From positions 1 to 34,187 of the forward strand of contig JAABTD010000025.1 in NCBI GenBank assembly GCA_011390065.1: a stretch of 34,187 nucleotides of DNA, read 5' to 3'. The first letter of the stretch is position 1. Each line of letters starts with the position of its first letter. Position numbers and translations under genes: made by a program. Of the stretch, positions 20,473 through 29,175 are shown in pieces. The stretch comes from Desulfobacteraceae bacterium. Its GTDB lineage: Bacteria; Desulfobacterota; Desulfobacteria; Desulfobacterales; JAABSP01. The notes under the pieces were generated by a model. The model was not told the origin of the DNA and searched no databases. It saw nothing but the letters and a program-made list of their open reading frames with translations.

Positions 20473-21393
20473 ATGACGGAAACCACAGACCCATACGATG
20501 TTGTTATCCTGGGGTCGGGGCCGGCCGGCCTTCAGGCGGCGGTTCATGCGGCTCGCGCCAAAACCCGGGTCGCCGTTCTGGGCCGGTTGAAGCAGAGTTC
20601 GCTCCATAAGGCCCATGTAGAAAATTACTGCTGTATGAGCCATGTGGCGACCGGAGAAGAGATGCTGGCCCAGGGGAAAATCCAGGCTGAAAAATTTGGC
20701 GCCTCGTTTCTGGACGAAGATGTGGTGGCGGTCGATGCGGAGACCCACGGACGATTCCGGGTGATTTTGGAATCCGGGCAAATTTTGAGTGCGTGGTCCC
20801 TGATCCTGGCCATGGGCATCTCCAGGAACCGGCTCAAGGTCCCCGGTGAAAAAGAGCTTCAGGGGAAAGGCGTGAGTTCCTGCGTCGACTGCGACGGCCA
20901 TTTTTATCGGAATGAGCCGGTGGCGGTGGTCGGAAACGGCAGCGCAGCCGCATCCGGCGCCATGACGTTGCTGATGATCGCCAGCCGCGTTCACTTGATT
21001 TATCGCGGCCTGGAAGTCGATGACCGGCTCAGGGAACAGGTGGAGCGCAGCGACATTATCCGCCATCCCGAACAATGGGTAGCGGAAATTCAGGGGACTG
21101 AAGCGCTGGAAGGGGTGACGCTGGACAACGGCGAAACGTTGGAAGTCTCGGCGTTGTTCGTGGAACTGGGGGCCAAAGGCGCCCTGGAACTCGCCGCCGG
21201 CTTGGGGGTGACCCTGGACCCGGAGGAGATGCGGTTCATCCTGACCAATAAAAAGCAGGAAACCAATATTCCCGGCATTTATGCGGCCGGGGATATCTGC
21301 GGTCCGCCCTGGCAGATGGCCAAGTCCATCGGAGAGGGCTGTGTGGCCGGCCTGGAAGCGGCTGCCTATGCCAAGGAACAACGAAAAAAATAG
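20473..21393 (+). CDS. thioredoxin-reductase-like NAD(P)/FAD-dependent oxidoreductase
   Basis: VVILGSGPAGLQAAVHAARA, CVDCDGHFYRNEPVAVVGNGSAA, IPGIYAAGDICGPPWQMAKSIGEG; AAGGAGG RBS before ATG 20473. Confidence 0.9.
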   Translation: MTETTDPYDVVILGSGPAGLQAAVHAARAKTRVAVLGRLKQSSLHKAHVENYCCMSHVATGEEMLAQGKIQAEKFGASFLDEDVVAVDAETHGRFRVILESGQILSAWSLILAMGISRNRLKVPGEKELQGKGVSSCVDCDGHFYRNEPVAVVGNGSAAASGAMTLLMIASRVHLIYRGLEVDDRLREQVERSDIIRHPEQWVAEIQGTEALEGVTLDNGETLEVSALFVELGAKGALELAAGLGVTLDPEEMRFILTNKKQETNIPGIYAAGDICGPPWQMAKSIGEGCVAGLEAAAYAKEQRKK

Positions 21394-21577
21394 GCCGGAC
21401 AATTTTTGTCGCGATCCGTCAAAAAAATGTCAGGATCTAACCGAATTTTCGAAATATTTTTTAGGGTCAACCCTCCCCCCTATATGGGGTGTTGACAGTA
21501 TTTCTATTTTTTGGGGTTTCTCTTAAGTAAGAAACAGAGCCGATTGATAAACAACAGTGGAAAATTCTGTCGGAATC

Positions 21578-21600
21578 GGCATCTTTCTTGCTAATATAAT
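21578..21600 (+). promoter_or_regulatory. candidate promoter region: sigma-54-like GG-N10-GC (21578-21591), or TATAAT -10 box (21595-21600)
   Basis: ggcatctttcttgct fits GGCA-N6/7-TTGCT with exact GG-N10-GC spacing; TATAAT lies just downstream without a good -35. Confidence 0.3.
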
Positions 21601-21641
21601 CGGTGAGTTTGTTGAATCCCCCTTTCCTCAAGGAGGTCATT

Positions 21642-21869
21642 ATGCCGCAAAATACCAATCCAGTCCGAAAAGCAGGGACGCGAAATATCTTTTGTCCATA
21701 TTATGATGGATGCCTCGATTATTCAGCCAAGCGCAACTGGCAATTCTGGGATTGCTCACAGTGCGTTCATCGGATGATTCAGAAGCCTATTCTCGAGGAC
21801 CACATCCTGGTAAAAGATTCATCCCCCTGCTATGAATTGCCGACGAGCATGTCGCTGCATAGAAATTAA
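21642..21869 (+). CDS. small Cys-motif protein (probable zinc/metal-binding), conserved-hypothetical type
   Basis: CPYYDGCLDYSAKRNWQFWDCSQCVHR (C-x5-C...C-x2-C); aaggaggt RBS upstream of ATG 21642. Confidence 0.75.
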   Translation: MPQNTNPVRKAGTRNIFCPYYDGCLDYSAKRNWQFWDCSQCVHRMIQKPILEDHILVKDSSPCYELPTSMSLHRN

Positions 21870-21955
21870 GAGATTGGTGTTCCGACCCATGAAGGAAGGC
21901 GGAACCGGTTCTTCCGGCAGGCAGGCGACTGCGATTTTCCCGGAAAACCGAAGCG

Positions 21956-22627
21956 ATGGGTAAGATGCGCCAAAAGATCTGCCTCCTTCCGGCCGCTGGC
22001 GTCATCCTGCTGGCGCTGGCCGGCTTAATCTATTGGGGAGTCCATGCCTACGATCCCGTCGATGGGCTGAAGACGGCGGTTTACGATCTCGTGGCGGTTG
22101 TCCGCAGCGAACAGACTTCCCCGGCGACGTTTTTCGCGCTGATGGCGGTGCTGCCGATCCTGGGTTTCCCCATCAGCGTGTTTCTGGTAGTGGCCGGGCT
22201 TAAATTCGGACTCTTGGTCGGCTTGGCGGTTTCCGCGGCGGTCATGCCGATCCATCTGGCGGCGGCGTATCTGCTGGCCGGGCGTCTGTTGCATGATCCG
22301 ATCCGTCGTCTGGCGGTTAAGATCGGCTACGAAATCCCCCGTGTGCCGGATGCCAGCGCCGCCAGTTTTACATTTGTGTTTTTCGCCGTCCCCGGCATCC
22401 CCTATGCCCTGAAAAACCTCCTGCTGCCTCTGGGCGGCATCCCCTTCCGCCTCTACTTCATCACCGGCTGGATCGTCCAGTGGGTGATGGGCATCCCCTT
22501 CATGGGCGTCGGCGATGGGGTGGCCCGCATGAACCCCTATATGCTCGGCGTGTTTGTGGTCCTGATGGTCGTTGGCTATCTGGTTGTCCGCTGGTTCCGC
22601 GCGCGCTACGGCGATATCCTGGAATAG
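21956..22627 (+). CDS. TVP38/TMEM64 (DedA-like/VTT domain) family membrane protein
   Basis: Multiple TM segments; LPILGFPISVFLVVAGLKFGLLVGL and FVFFAVPGIPYALKNLLLPLGGIPFRLYFITGWIVQWVMGIPFMGVG. Confidence 0.82.
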   Translation: MGKMRQKICLLPAAGVILLALAGLIYWGVHAYDPVDGLKTAVYDLVAVVRSEQTSPATFFALMAVLPILGFPISVFLVVAGLKFGLLVGLAVSAAVMPIHLAAAYLLAGRLLHDPIRRLAVKIGYEIPRVPDASAASFTFVFFAVPGIPYALKNLLLPLGGIPFRLYFITGWIVQWVMGIPFMGVGDGVARMNPYMLGVFVVLMVVGYLVVRWFRARYGDILE

Positions 22628-22678
22628 CGCTGCATCGCCCGCCGTTGGTCCCTGATCTCAGCTTTTAAAAAACAACCA

Positions 22679-23917
22679 TTATCGGGTTGCACGAAGAGAG
22701 TAGTAGACCCGCTGGCCGGCCCGGACCCTGAGTTCGGGGATCGAAAGCGACGTTCCGCCGGAACCGTCGGATATGCGAATTTCCAAATCGCGGTGTATGC
22801 CGGGGGAGAGGGGGAAACGCGCCAGCGTCAAACCGCCGGGAAGCGTTTCCCACGCTCGGGTGTCGGCTTCTTCCATGATGAACAGAATCGCCCGAGCCAG
22901 AACGCTGACCAGTTCATCGTTTTTTCGCTCGATGGCTCGGGCAACCGATTCTTTGAGTGCGGCCCGGGCTGTTTCCTTGAAAGCCAGCCGGGTGGCCCGG
23001 GCGGAAAGCGAGGCTTCGGCCACCGCAGTGATGTCGGTGGTGATGAGGATGCCGTTCAGAGCGACGTTGGCGTTGGATACGGTGATCATCGTCTCAGGCG
23101 ACGATCGGCGAACATAGCGAGGAAAGGAAAAACGGATGGAAGGGGGGACGATAATGTCCCCGGAGACTTTGATGGGGCCTTGTCCCGTCCCGGCGAAGAT
23201 CACCAGTTCCGCCGCGGCGGGCAAGTGCAGGAGAGGAGCGGCGGGGACCATGGTTCGATACCGGTCGGCTTCTTCGCGAAATCCCAGCCTCCGGGTCAGC
23301 CGGTAGAGGTCCGGAACCGCCGCCGCGGGATCGGGCAGGTCGCCGGCCAGTTTTTTGTATTCGATATAAGCGTCGTTGTAGAGCCTCAGATTGTCGTAGC
23401 ACAGAGCGATGAGCGCCCGGGTGAAATAGGCCTGTTCCAGGGCGTCGGGGTAGGCGTTGAACAGCTTCAGCGCTTTTTTGGCTTCCACCAGCGCGCTGTC
23501 GACCTGATGGCGCATCAAAAAATTCATCATCAGATAAGTGTGGACCCAGAGCCTTTCTCCGTACTCCCCCTTGTAGTCCGTGGCCCAGTCGTTGGTCATG
23601 ACGGAGGCGGTTTGCTGGCCCACATTGACAATGTCCTGTTGTTCCATGAGGCGGGCGGCCGCCAGCAACGCATTCGTGCTTTCCACATACCGGCCGGCGT
23701 GATGAAGGATGGCGCCTTTCTCCATCAACCACAGCAGCCGATCCCGCCCTCCGATCTCTTCGGCTTCCGAGACGGACCGGGCCGCCGCCTCCGGCGCCTC
23801 TCCGTAGAAGGCGTTCCGGGCGTCGCGAATGGGGGCGGCCGTGCATCCTGAAAACAGGAGCATCGCCCCCAGAAAGAGCGCCGCCGGTGCGGACGGGCTT
23901 TGGCGGGAGGTCGACAT
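22679..23917 (-). CDS. COG3014-like lipoprotein (TPR-like N-terminal half)
   Basis: Lipobox LLFSGCTAA; VSNANVALNGILITTDITAVAEASLSARATRLAFKETARAALK; adjacent to LpoB-like gene. Confidence 0.75.
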   Translation of the reverse strand: MSTSRQSPSAPAALFLGAMLLFSGCTAAPIRDARNAFYGEAPEAAARSVSEAEEIGGRDRLLWLMEKGAILHHAGRYVESTNALLAAARLMEQQDIVNVGQQTASVMTNDWATDYKGEYGERLWVHTYLMMNFLMRHQVDSALVEAKKALKLFNAYPDALEQAYFTRALIALCYDNLRLYNDAYIEYKKLAGDLPDPAAAVPDLYRLTRRLGFREEADRYRTMVPAAPLLHLPAAAELVIFAGTGQGPIKVSGDIIVPPSIRFSFPRYVRRSSPETMITVSNANVALNGILITTDITAVAEASLSARATRLAFKETARAALKESVARAIERKNDELVSVLARAILFIMEEADTRAWETLPGGLTLARFPLSPGIHRDLEIRISDGSGGTSLSIPELRVRAGQRVYYSLRATR

Positions 23918-23920
23918 CCG

Positions 23921-24544
23921 CTACCAGCCGATAATCGGCCTGGAGGCCTCACGGGCCAGATCCACACTGTGACTCCAGTCGATCATGCCGGATTTCAGGT
24001 CGGTTAACTGGAGATGGAGGCTGTAGTAGTTCATCGATTTCTTTTTCCACCGGATCCCCCTTCCTTCCTCTTTTTCGATGGAGCGGAGGGTGCCGGAGAG
24101 AATATAATCGGCGCCGGCCTGCCGGGCCCTTTCGATCCGCTGGCTCGGATCGACCATGCCGCTGTTGTACTGGTAGTCCAGTTCCCGTGCGATGTTGTCG
24201 CGTTGGGCCTCGTTGAGAAACCGGAACCGGTTCGACTGGAGCAGTTCTTCCCGGATATCGTCGGTGATGCCGCTGGTGTCGATGTGTTCGGAGGTCCGGT
24301 TGGCCACCGGATAAACAATCACGATGGGCCGTTGCCCGCCGGCCGGATACCGGTCCAGGAGCGGGTCCACCAGACCGCTGACAATCTGCTTCTTATCGGA
24401 AAAATCATAGGCTTCATCGTAATGAATTTCTTCGCTGGTGGAGATGGTCCGGGTTGTTGTCGCGCATCCCGTCAGTAGAAGCAAAAAGGAAAGAATCAGC
24501 AGCAAAATGATCCGGGAAAAAACGGATCGGTTGGATCGGGTCAT
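23921..24544 (-). CDS. lpoB: penicillin-binding protein activator LpoB-like lipoprotein
   Basis: Lipobox LLLTGCATT; VNIVYPVANRTSEHI-type region (IVIVYPVANRTSEHIDTSGITDDIREELL), GADYILSGTLRSIEK; AAGGAGG RBS upstream of MTRSNR. Confidence 0.82.
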   Translation of the reverse strand: MTRSNRSVFSRIILLLILSFLLLLTGCATTTRTISTSEEIHYDEAYDFSDKKQIVSGLVDPLLDRYPAGGQRPIVIVYPVANRTSEHIDTSGITDDIREELLQSNRFRFLNEAQRDNIARELDYQYNSGMVDPSQRIERARQAGADYILSGTLRSIEKEEGRGIRWKKKSMNYYSLHLQLTDLKSGMIDWSHSVDLAREASRPIIGW

Positions 24545-24737
24545 GGCCGGCCTCCTTGGGCGCTTGGGGTTATCGGTTGATCTGGAAATATACCACCGGG
24601 ATGAGATGATGGCAATCACAGAATGTTGACATCATCCCGGGGGGCGCTTATTTTTCAACCATTTGGAGAAATGACGCTTTTATACCGAAAAGGCCCATTT
24701 CCGAAATCATATCGACACCCTACAAGGAGGAAATCGA

Positions 24738-25415
24738 ATGGCCTTTGAGACCAAGCAGCAAGTGTTTGAAAAAATTGTAGCCCAGGACAAGCCTGCCTGC
24801 CCCCATTGCGGCCGGATCATGAACCTGTGGGAAGTCCCGCCGGTGCCGTGCGACGATGGCCTGGGATGGGGGTCGCCTTATCTGTATATGTGCTTCAACG
24901 ACGAATGCCCCCTGTACGTGGAGGGATGGAAGAATATCGAGGAGAACTACGGGCGCACCGCTTCCTACCGCTGCATGTGCTATCCGGACAGTTTGAAATT
25001 CGAATGCATATCGGTTTTCGGCCCCTTCGGCGGCACGGGGCAGATTGTCGACGAGGAGGCCCTGGCCCTTCAGGAGCAGATGGAGCGTCGGGCAGAGGAG
25101 GGGAAAAGGGAACTGGAAGGTTTTCAGTCGTCCGGAGATGCGGAAAAAGTGCTGCAGATCCTGCTGGACGCGACGGAACCGCCCCGCCTTCGCAATCAGG
25201 CGGCGGAACTGATCGGTGACATGGGCGACCTGGCGGCCCTCGATTCGCTACGGAACACGCCTTTCGACAATGACATCATCCAGAAAAAGGTCGAGGCGTC
25301 CATCCGGCGGATTCACGATCGCTTTTTTACCCGCGAATGCCCGTTCTGCGCCGAGATCATCAAGCATCGGGCCAAGATCTGCAAGCATTGCGGCAAAGAG
25401 GTGGCGGGTCTTTAG
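24738..25415 (+). CDS. zinc-ribbon-containing protein with HEAT-like central region
   Basis: CPHCGRIMNLW at N-terminus, CPFCAEIIKHRAKICKHCGKEV at C-terminus; aaggagg RBS. Confidence 0.8.
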   Translation: MAFETKQQVFEKIVAQDKPACPHCGRIMNLWEVPPVPCDDGLGWGSPYLYMCFNDECPLYVEGWKNIEENYGRTASYRCMCYPDSLKFECISVFGPFGGTGQIVDEEALALQEQMERRAEEGKRELEGFQSSGDAEKVLQILLDATEPPRLRNQAAELIGDMGDLAALDSLRNTPFDNDIIQKKVEASIRRIHDRFFTRECPFCAEIIKHRAKICKHCGKEVAGL

Positions 25416-25530
25416 GACTTGATCTTTCGCGTTGCACTCGTTATAGCACCCGATGTCGCGGCGCCGCTGAAATGCGGCTGCAAGGGAACATAGACGCATG
25501 TGATGACTGGATCATGTTGTCCGTACATAT

Positions 25531-25569
25531 CCGTGCTGTGGGATGCGTCCTGCAGCACGGATTTTTTTT
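25531..25569 (+). terminator. strong rho-independent terminator/attenuator-like hairpin
   Basis: CCGTGCTG-tg-GGA-tgcg-TCC-tg-CAGCACGG then ATTTTTTTT; ends about 33 nt before cobT ATG. Confidence 0.85.
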
Positions 25570-25601
25570 GGGTAGATCGCCTGAAACGCAAAGGAGACAG
25601 T

Positions 25602-26663
25602 ATGAAGCGATTGGAAGCGTGCATCGCCGGCATCAAACCGCTGGATGAAACGGCTTTTGAGGCCGCCCGGGAACGGCTGCGGAACCAGGCCCGCCCGGCC
25701 GGCAGTTTAGGGGTTCTGGAGGAGGTCGGCGCCCGGCTGGCCGCAATTTTCGGCACGCTGGACGTCCATCTCCGCAAACGGATCGTGGTCGCCTGCGCCG
25801 GAGATCATGGCATCTGCGAGGAGGGGGTCAGTCTGTTCCCCCCGGAAGTGACGGCCCAGATGGTGTACAATTTTGTTCAGGGCGGGGCCTCCATCAATGT
25901 GCTGGCCCGCCATGCCAAGGCCCGGGTGGCTGCGGCGGATCTGGGCGTGGACGCAGCGTTCGATCCTGAACTGCCCATTTTTCATAAAAAAGTGCGGCGG
26001 GGGACCCGGAATTTCTCCCGGGGGCCGGCTTTGACCCGGGAGGAGGCGGTGCGCAGCATCGAAGCCGGCATCGAGATCGTCGAAGAGCTGGCGGCCGAGG
26101 GCCCTTTCCACCTCCTGGGAACCGGCGACATGGGCATCGGCAACACCTCTCCCTCCACGGCCATCATCGCCGCGTTTTCCGGTCTTTCCGCGGCAGACGT
26201 GACCGGCCGGGGGACCGGGCTGGACGATGGGGCGCTGGCCCACAAGATTGAGGTCATCGAACGCGGCCTGGCCCTCAACCGGCCGGACCCGGCCGATCCC
26301 ATCGACGTGCTCGCCAAGGTGGGCGGGCTGGAGATCGGCGGCATCGCCGGACTGGTGATCGGCGCCGCGGGATACGGCATCCCGGTGATCTGCGACGGGC
26401 TGATTTCCACGGCGGGGGCGCTGATCGCTTGCGAACTCGCGCCGGCGGCCCGTCCCTACCTGTTTGCGGGTCATCATTCCGTGGAGATCGGACACCGGTT
26501 CATGCTGGAACATCTGAGACTCCGGCCGTTGCTGGACCTCCGGTTTCGCCTGGGAGAAGGGACCGGTGCGGCCCTGGCCATGGAACTCATGGATGCCGCC
26601 ACCCGCATTCTGGCTGAAATTAAAACCTTTGAAGAAGTGGCCATCGCCGACGCCCAGCGATAA
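25602..26663 (+). CDS. cobT: nicotinate-nucleotide--dimethylbenzimidazole phosphoribosyltransferase
   Basis: RPAGSLGVLEEVGARLAAI, ACAGDHGICEEGVSLFPPEVTAQMVYNFVQGGASINVLAR, GTGDMGIGNTSPSTAI, DGLISTAGALIA; AAGGAGA RBS before ATG 25602. Confidence 0.96.
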   Translation: MKRLEACIAGIKPLDETAFEAARERLRNQARPAGSLGVLEEVGARLAAIFGTLDVHLRKRIVVACAGDHGICEEGVSLFPPEVTAQMVYNFVQGGASINVLARHAKARVAAADLGVDAAFDPELPIFHKKVRRGTRNFSRGPALTREEAVRSIEAGIEIVEELAAEGPFHLLGTGDMGIGNTSPSTAIIAAFSGLSAADVTGRGTGLDDGALAHKIEVIERGLALNRPDPADPIDVLAKVGGLEIGGIAGLVIGAAGYGIPVICDGLISTAGALIACELAPAARPYLFAGHHSVEIGHRFMLEHLRLRPLLDLRFRLGEGTGAALAMELMDAATRILAEIKTFEEVAIADAQR

Positions 26664-26826
26664 TTTATCCTTGATCATTCTGGACCGGTTCTGTATCCAT
26701 AAGCTCCATGGAATATCCGGGGACGATACTCACGAAAGCGGTTGCATTGATCCCCGATTTTTCGTACTGAAGAGGAAAGCTTCTCCGTTCTTCGGACGTC
26801 ACTGAAAAGAAACCAAGGAGGCCCCG

Positions 26827-27297
26827 GTGAGGAAAGCGGTCATCGTCCCATTTCTGCTGATGCTGTGGATGCTCCTGTGGACGGCGGTTTCCCCAGGGAC
26901 CGCCGGCAGCAGAACCTACTACGACGCCAACGGCAACGTCATCTCCGCGGAGACCTACCAAAAGATGCGTCAACGCCGTCGGGAATGCCTGGAAGCCACC
27001 TCGAATCATGAGGAATTTACCCGCTGTATGGAGGAGGTTCCCACGGCGTCGTGGCCTCAAATGGACAGGGGCCGGGAACCGCTTTCGCCGGGCCCGGCGG
27101 TTTCTGCAGACGACCCTGTTTCAGACGGCGGAGACGGGGCCCGTGCAGTCCCTGAAGCCTTTGAACCCCCGGCGCCGAGAAAGATGGAAAATCCGGTGAT
27201 CCCCGGCCAGAGGGAACAACCCGTCCGCGTCATTGAGCGGGATATCGCGGTGCCCGGCGGCGGGATCCTGAAGTTGAAAGAATACCAATACGAATAG
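26827..27297 (+). CDS. hypothetical secreted protein (GTG start)
   Basis: Signal peptide VRKAVIVPFLLMLWMLLWTAVSPGTAG; aaggagg RBS upstream of GTG. Confidence 0.65.
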   Translation: MRKAVIVPFLLMLWMLLWTAVSPGTAGSRTYYDANGNVISAETYQKMRQRRRECLEATSNHEEFTRCMEEVPTASWPQMDRGREPLSPGPAVSADDPVSDGGDGARAVPEAFEPPAPRKMENPVIPGQREQPVRVIERDIAVPGGGILKLKEYQYE

Positions 27298-27319
27298 CGC
27301 GCTTCCCAAGGACGGTTCC

Positions 27320-28171
27320 ATGAAAGTGACGTGTCCCAGCTGTGGTCATGCTTCCCAGGTCGATGAGGGGAAGATACCGGAAAAAGGGGTGCAGACCAAA
27401 TGCCGGAAATGCAACGCCCGGTTTTTACTCGATCGCACGGGCGCCGTTGGCGCACCCGATGCCAAACCGCCATCCGGAAAGGCCCGGACGTCTGTTGCGC
27501 CCATTGATCCGCCGGCGTCGCCTGCGCCGCCTCCGGTTCCCGATTCTTCCGAACCGGCCGTCTACATTTGCGAAAAATGCCGGCACAAACAACACCCCTC
27601 CCGCGCCTGCGTCTATTGCGGCAATCCGTTTCCACAGTTCCAGGAACCCTCCCCGGACGTCCCGGAGAAGGAAAGGGCCGCCAAACCGAAGCCGGCCGGG
27701 TCTGACAAAAAAGAGCCGGAGCGGATCACCCCCAAACCGGCCATTTACCCCATTTCCGCCAGTGAAGGGGCCGAGGAAGCGCCGGGCGTCATCCCTTGCC
27801 CCTTTTGTGACGAGCCCATCCGGGAAAAAGCGAAAAAATGCAAGCACTGCGGTGAGTTTATCGACCGTCAGGAGAGGGCTGCGGCCGGGGCGCCCATCCG
27901 GCTCGGGGAGGTCTTTTCCGGTCTGATCGATTTCCGCTTCACCCGCATGATCACTCCCGAGCTGGTCAAAGCCTTTTACATCGCCGCCCTGATCCTGGGG
28001 GGCCTTGTCGCGCTGGCGCTTATGTTTTTTGCCGTCAGAAGCGGCGCCTACGGGGCGGCGGCCGGGAGCCTGATCGGCTATCTGCTGGCGGTCCTGTTCA
28101 GCCGCGTCTATGCAGAGTTGTCCATCATCGTTTTCAAAATCGAAGAGAACACCCGTCGCAGCCGGCGGTAA
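27320..28171 (+). CDS. MJ0042-type zinc-ribbon protein with second zinc ribbon and C-terminal TM segments
   Basis: MKVTCPSCGHASQVDEGKIPEKGVQTKCRKCNARF; CEKCRHKQ...CVYCG; CPFCDEPIREKAKKCKHCGEFI; two hydrophobic helices at C-terminus. Confidence 0.82.
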   Translation: MKVTCPSCGHASQVDEGKIPEKGVQTKCRKCNARFLLDRTGAVGAPDAKPPSGKARTSVAPIDPPASPAPPPVPDSSEPAVYICEKCRHKQHPSRACVYCGNPFPQFQEPSPDVPEKERAAKPKPAGSDKKEPERITPKPAIYPISASEGAEEAPGVIPCPFCDEPIREKAKKCKHCGEFIDRQERAAAGAPIRLGEVFSGLIDFRFTRMITPELVKAFYIAALILGGLVALALMFFAVRSGAYGAAAGSLIGYLLAVLFSRVYAELSIIVFKIEENTRRSRR

Positions 28172-28198
28172 GCCAACCGCCGGAGGGCCTGTGAACCG

Positions 28199-28318
28199 AT
28201 GCAGAGGACCTTTCTCATCAACTCGGGCAGCGGCTTTTTCGCCGTTGACAATCCTGAAGCCCGGCGCCGGGTCCGGCCCGGCTATCCGCGGGTGATTCTT
28301 CCCCGCCGGGCGCCATGA
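28199..28318 (+). CDS. putative 39-aa small ORF, ATGA-coupled to the metallophosphoesterase
   Basis: ATG 28199 ... TGA 28316-28318: MQRTFLINSGSGFFAVDNPEARRRVRPGYPRVILPRRAP; ggaggg 11-12 nt upstream; below the track's size cut-off. Confidence 0.4.
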   Translation: MQRTFLINSGSGFFAVDNPEARRRVRPGYPRVILPRRAP

Positions 28319-29175
28319 AGACCCTCGTTCACCTTTCGGACATCCATTTCGGCCGGGTGATTCCGGCCGTGGCCGAGGCGCTCCTGGCGGACCTGGCGGC
28401 GGAGGGCCCCGACCTGGTGGTGATCAGCGGCGATCTGACCCAGCGGGCCCGGCGCGGCCAGTACCGCATGGCAAGGGATTATCTCGAGCGGATTCGGTTT
28501 CCCAAGATCATCGTTCCGGGAAACCACGATGTTCCGCTTTACAATGTGGCGCGCCGGTTTCTGAGGCCGCTGACGCGGTATCGGCGATATATCACCGATG
28601 ACATGGCCCCCTTTTACCAGGATGATGAGATCGCCGTGCTGGGCATCAACACCGCCCGATCCCTCACGTTTACCAAAGGGCGGATTTCGAGGGCCCAGAT
28701 CGAACTGATCCGGCGGCGGATGTGTCCCATTCCCGACAATGTGTTCAAGATTTTGGTGACCCATCATCCCTTTCTGCCGCCGCCCCAGAACCAGAAACTG
28801 CCCCTGGTGGGCCGGGCCCGCAAAGTGCTTGAGATGGTGGCGGCGTGCAATCTGGACCTGCTCCTTGCGGGTCATTTTCACATGAGTTATGCCGGTGGAT
28901 CCCATTCAGCCTACCGGACCCTGGCCCGGTCCGTGCTGGTGATTCAGGCGGGCACGGCCGCTTCCAGCCGGATGCGGAGCGAAGAAAACGCCTACAACCG
29001 GATCGATATTCACAATTCCCGGGTCACGTTGCGGGTGCGGATGTGGAATGGCGAGAGCTTCGTGGAACACCGGACCCGGCACTACGCTTACAACACCGAC
29101 GGGGGATGGGATTTCCCCGCGTCCCTTGAACCTGAGGCGTCAACCTCTCCGAGTGAAAGGAGCCTGAAAAATTGA
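28315..29175 (+). CDS. calcineurin-like metallophosphoesterase (CpdA-like)
   Basis: LVHLSDIHFGR, VISGDLTQRAR, IVPGNHDVP, LVTHHPFLPP, LLLAGHFHMSY. Confidence 0.92.
   Translation: MKTLVHLSDIHFGRVIPAVAEALLADLAAEGPDLVVISGDLTQRARRGQYRMARDYLERIRFPKIIVPGNHDVPLYNVARRFLRPLTRYRRYITDDMAPFYQDDEIAVLGINTARSLTFTKGRISRAQIELIRRRMCPIPDNVFKILVTHHPFLPPPQNQKLPLVGRARKVLEMVAACNLDLLLAGHFHMSYAGGSHSAYRTLARSVLVIQAGTAASSRMRSEENAYNRIDIHNSRVTLRVRMWNGESFVEHRTRHYAYNTDGGWDFPASLEPEASTSPSERSLKN

Noticed and set aside
25416-25530. Cobalamin riboswitch aptamer upstream of cobT
   Set aside because: Only an AAGGGAA-like string is visible; the characteristic B12-box (GCCACTG-type) and paired elements were not found by eye. Left as an attenuator question.
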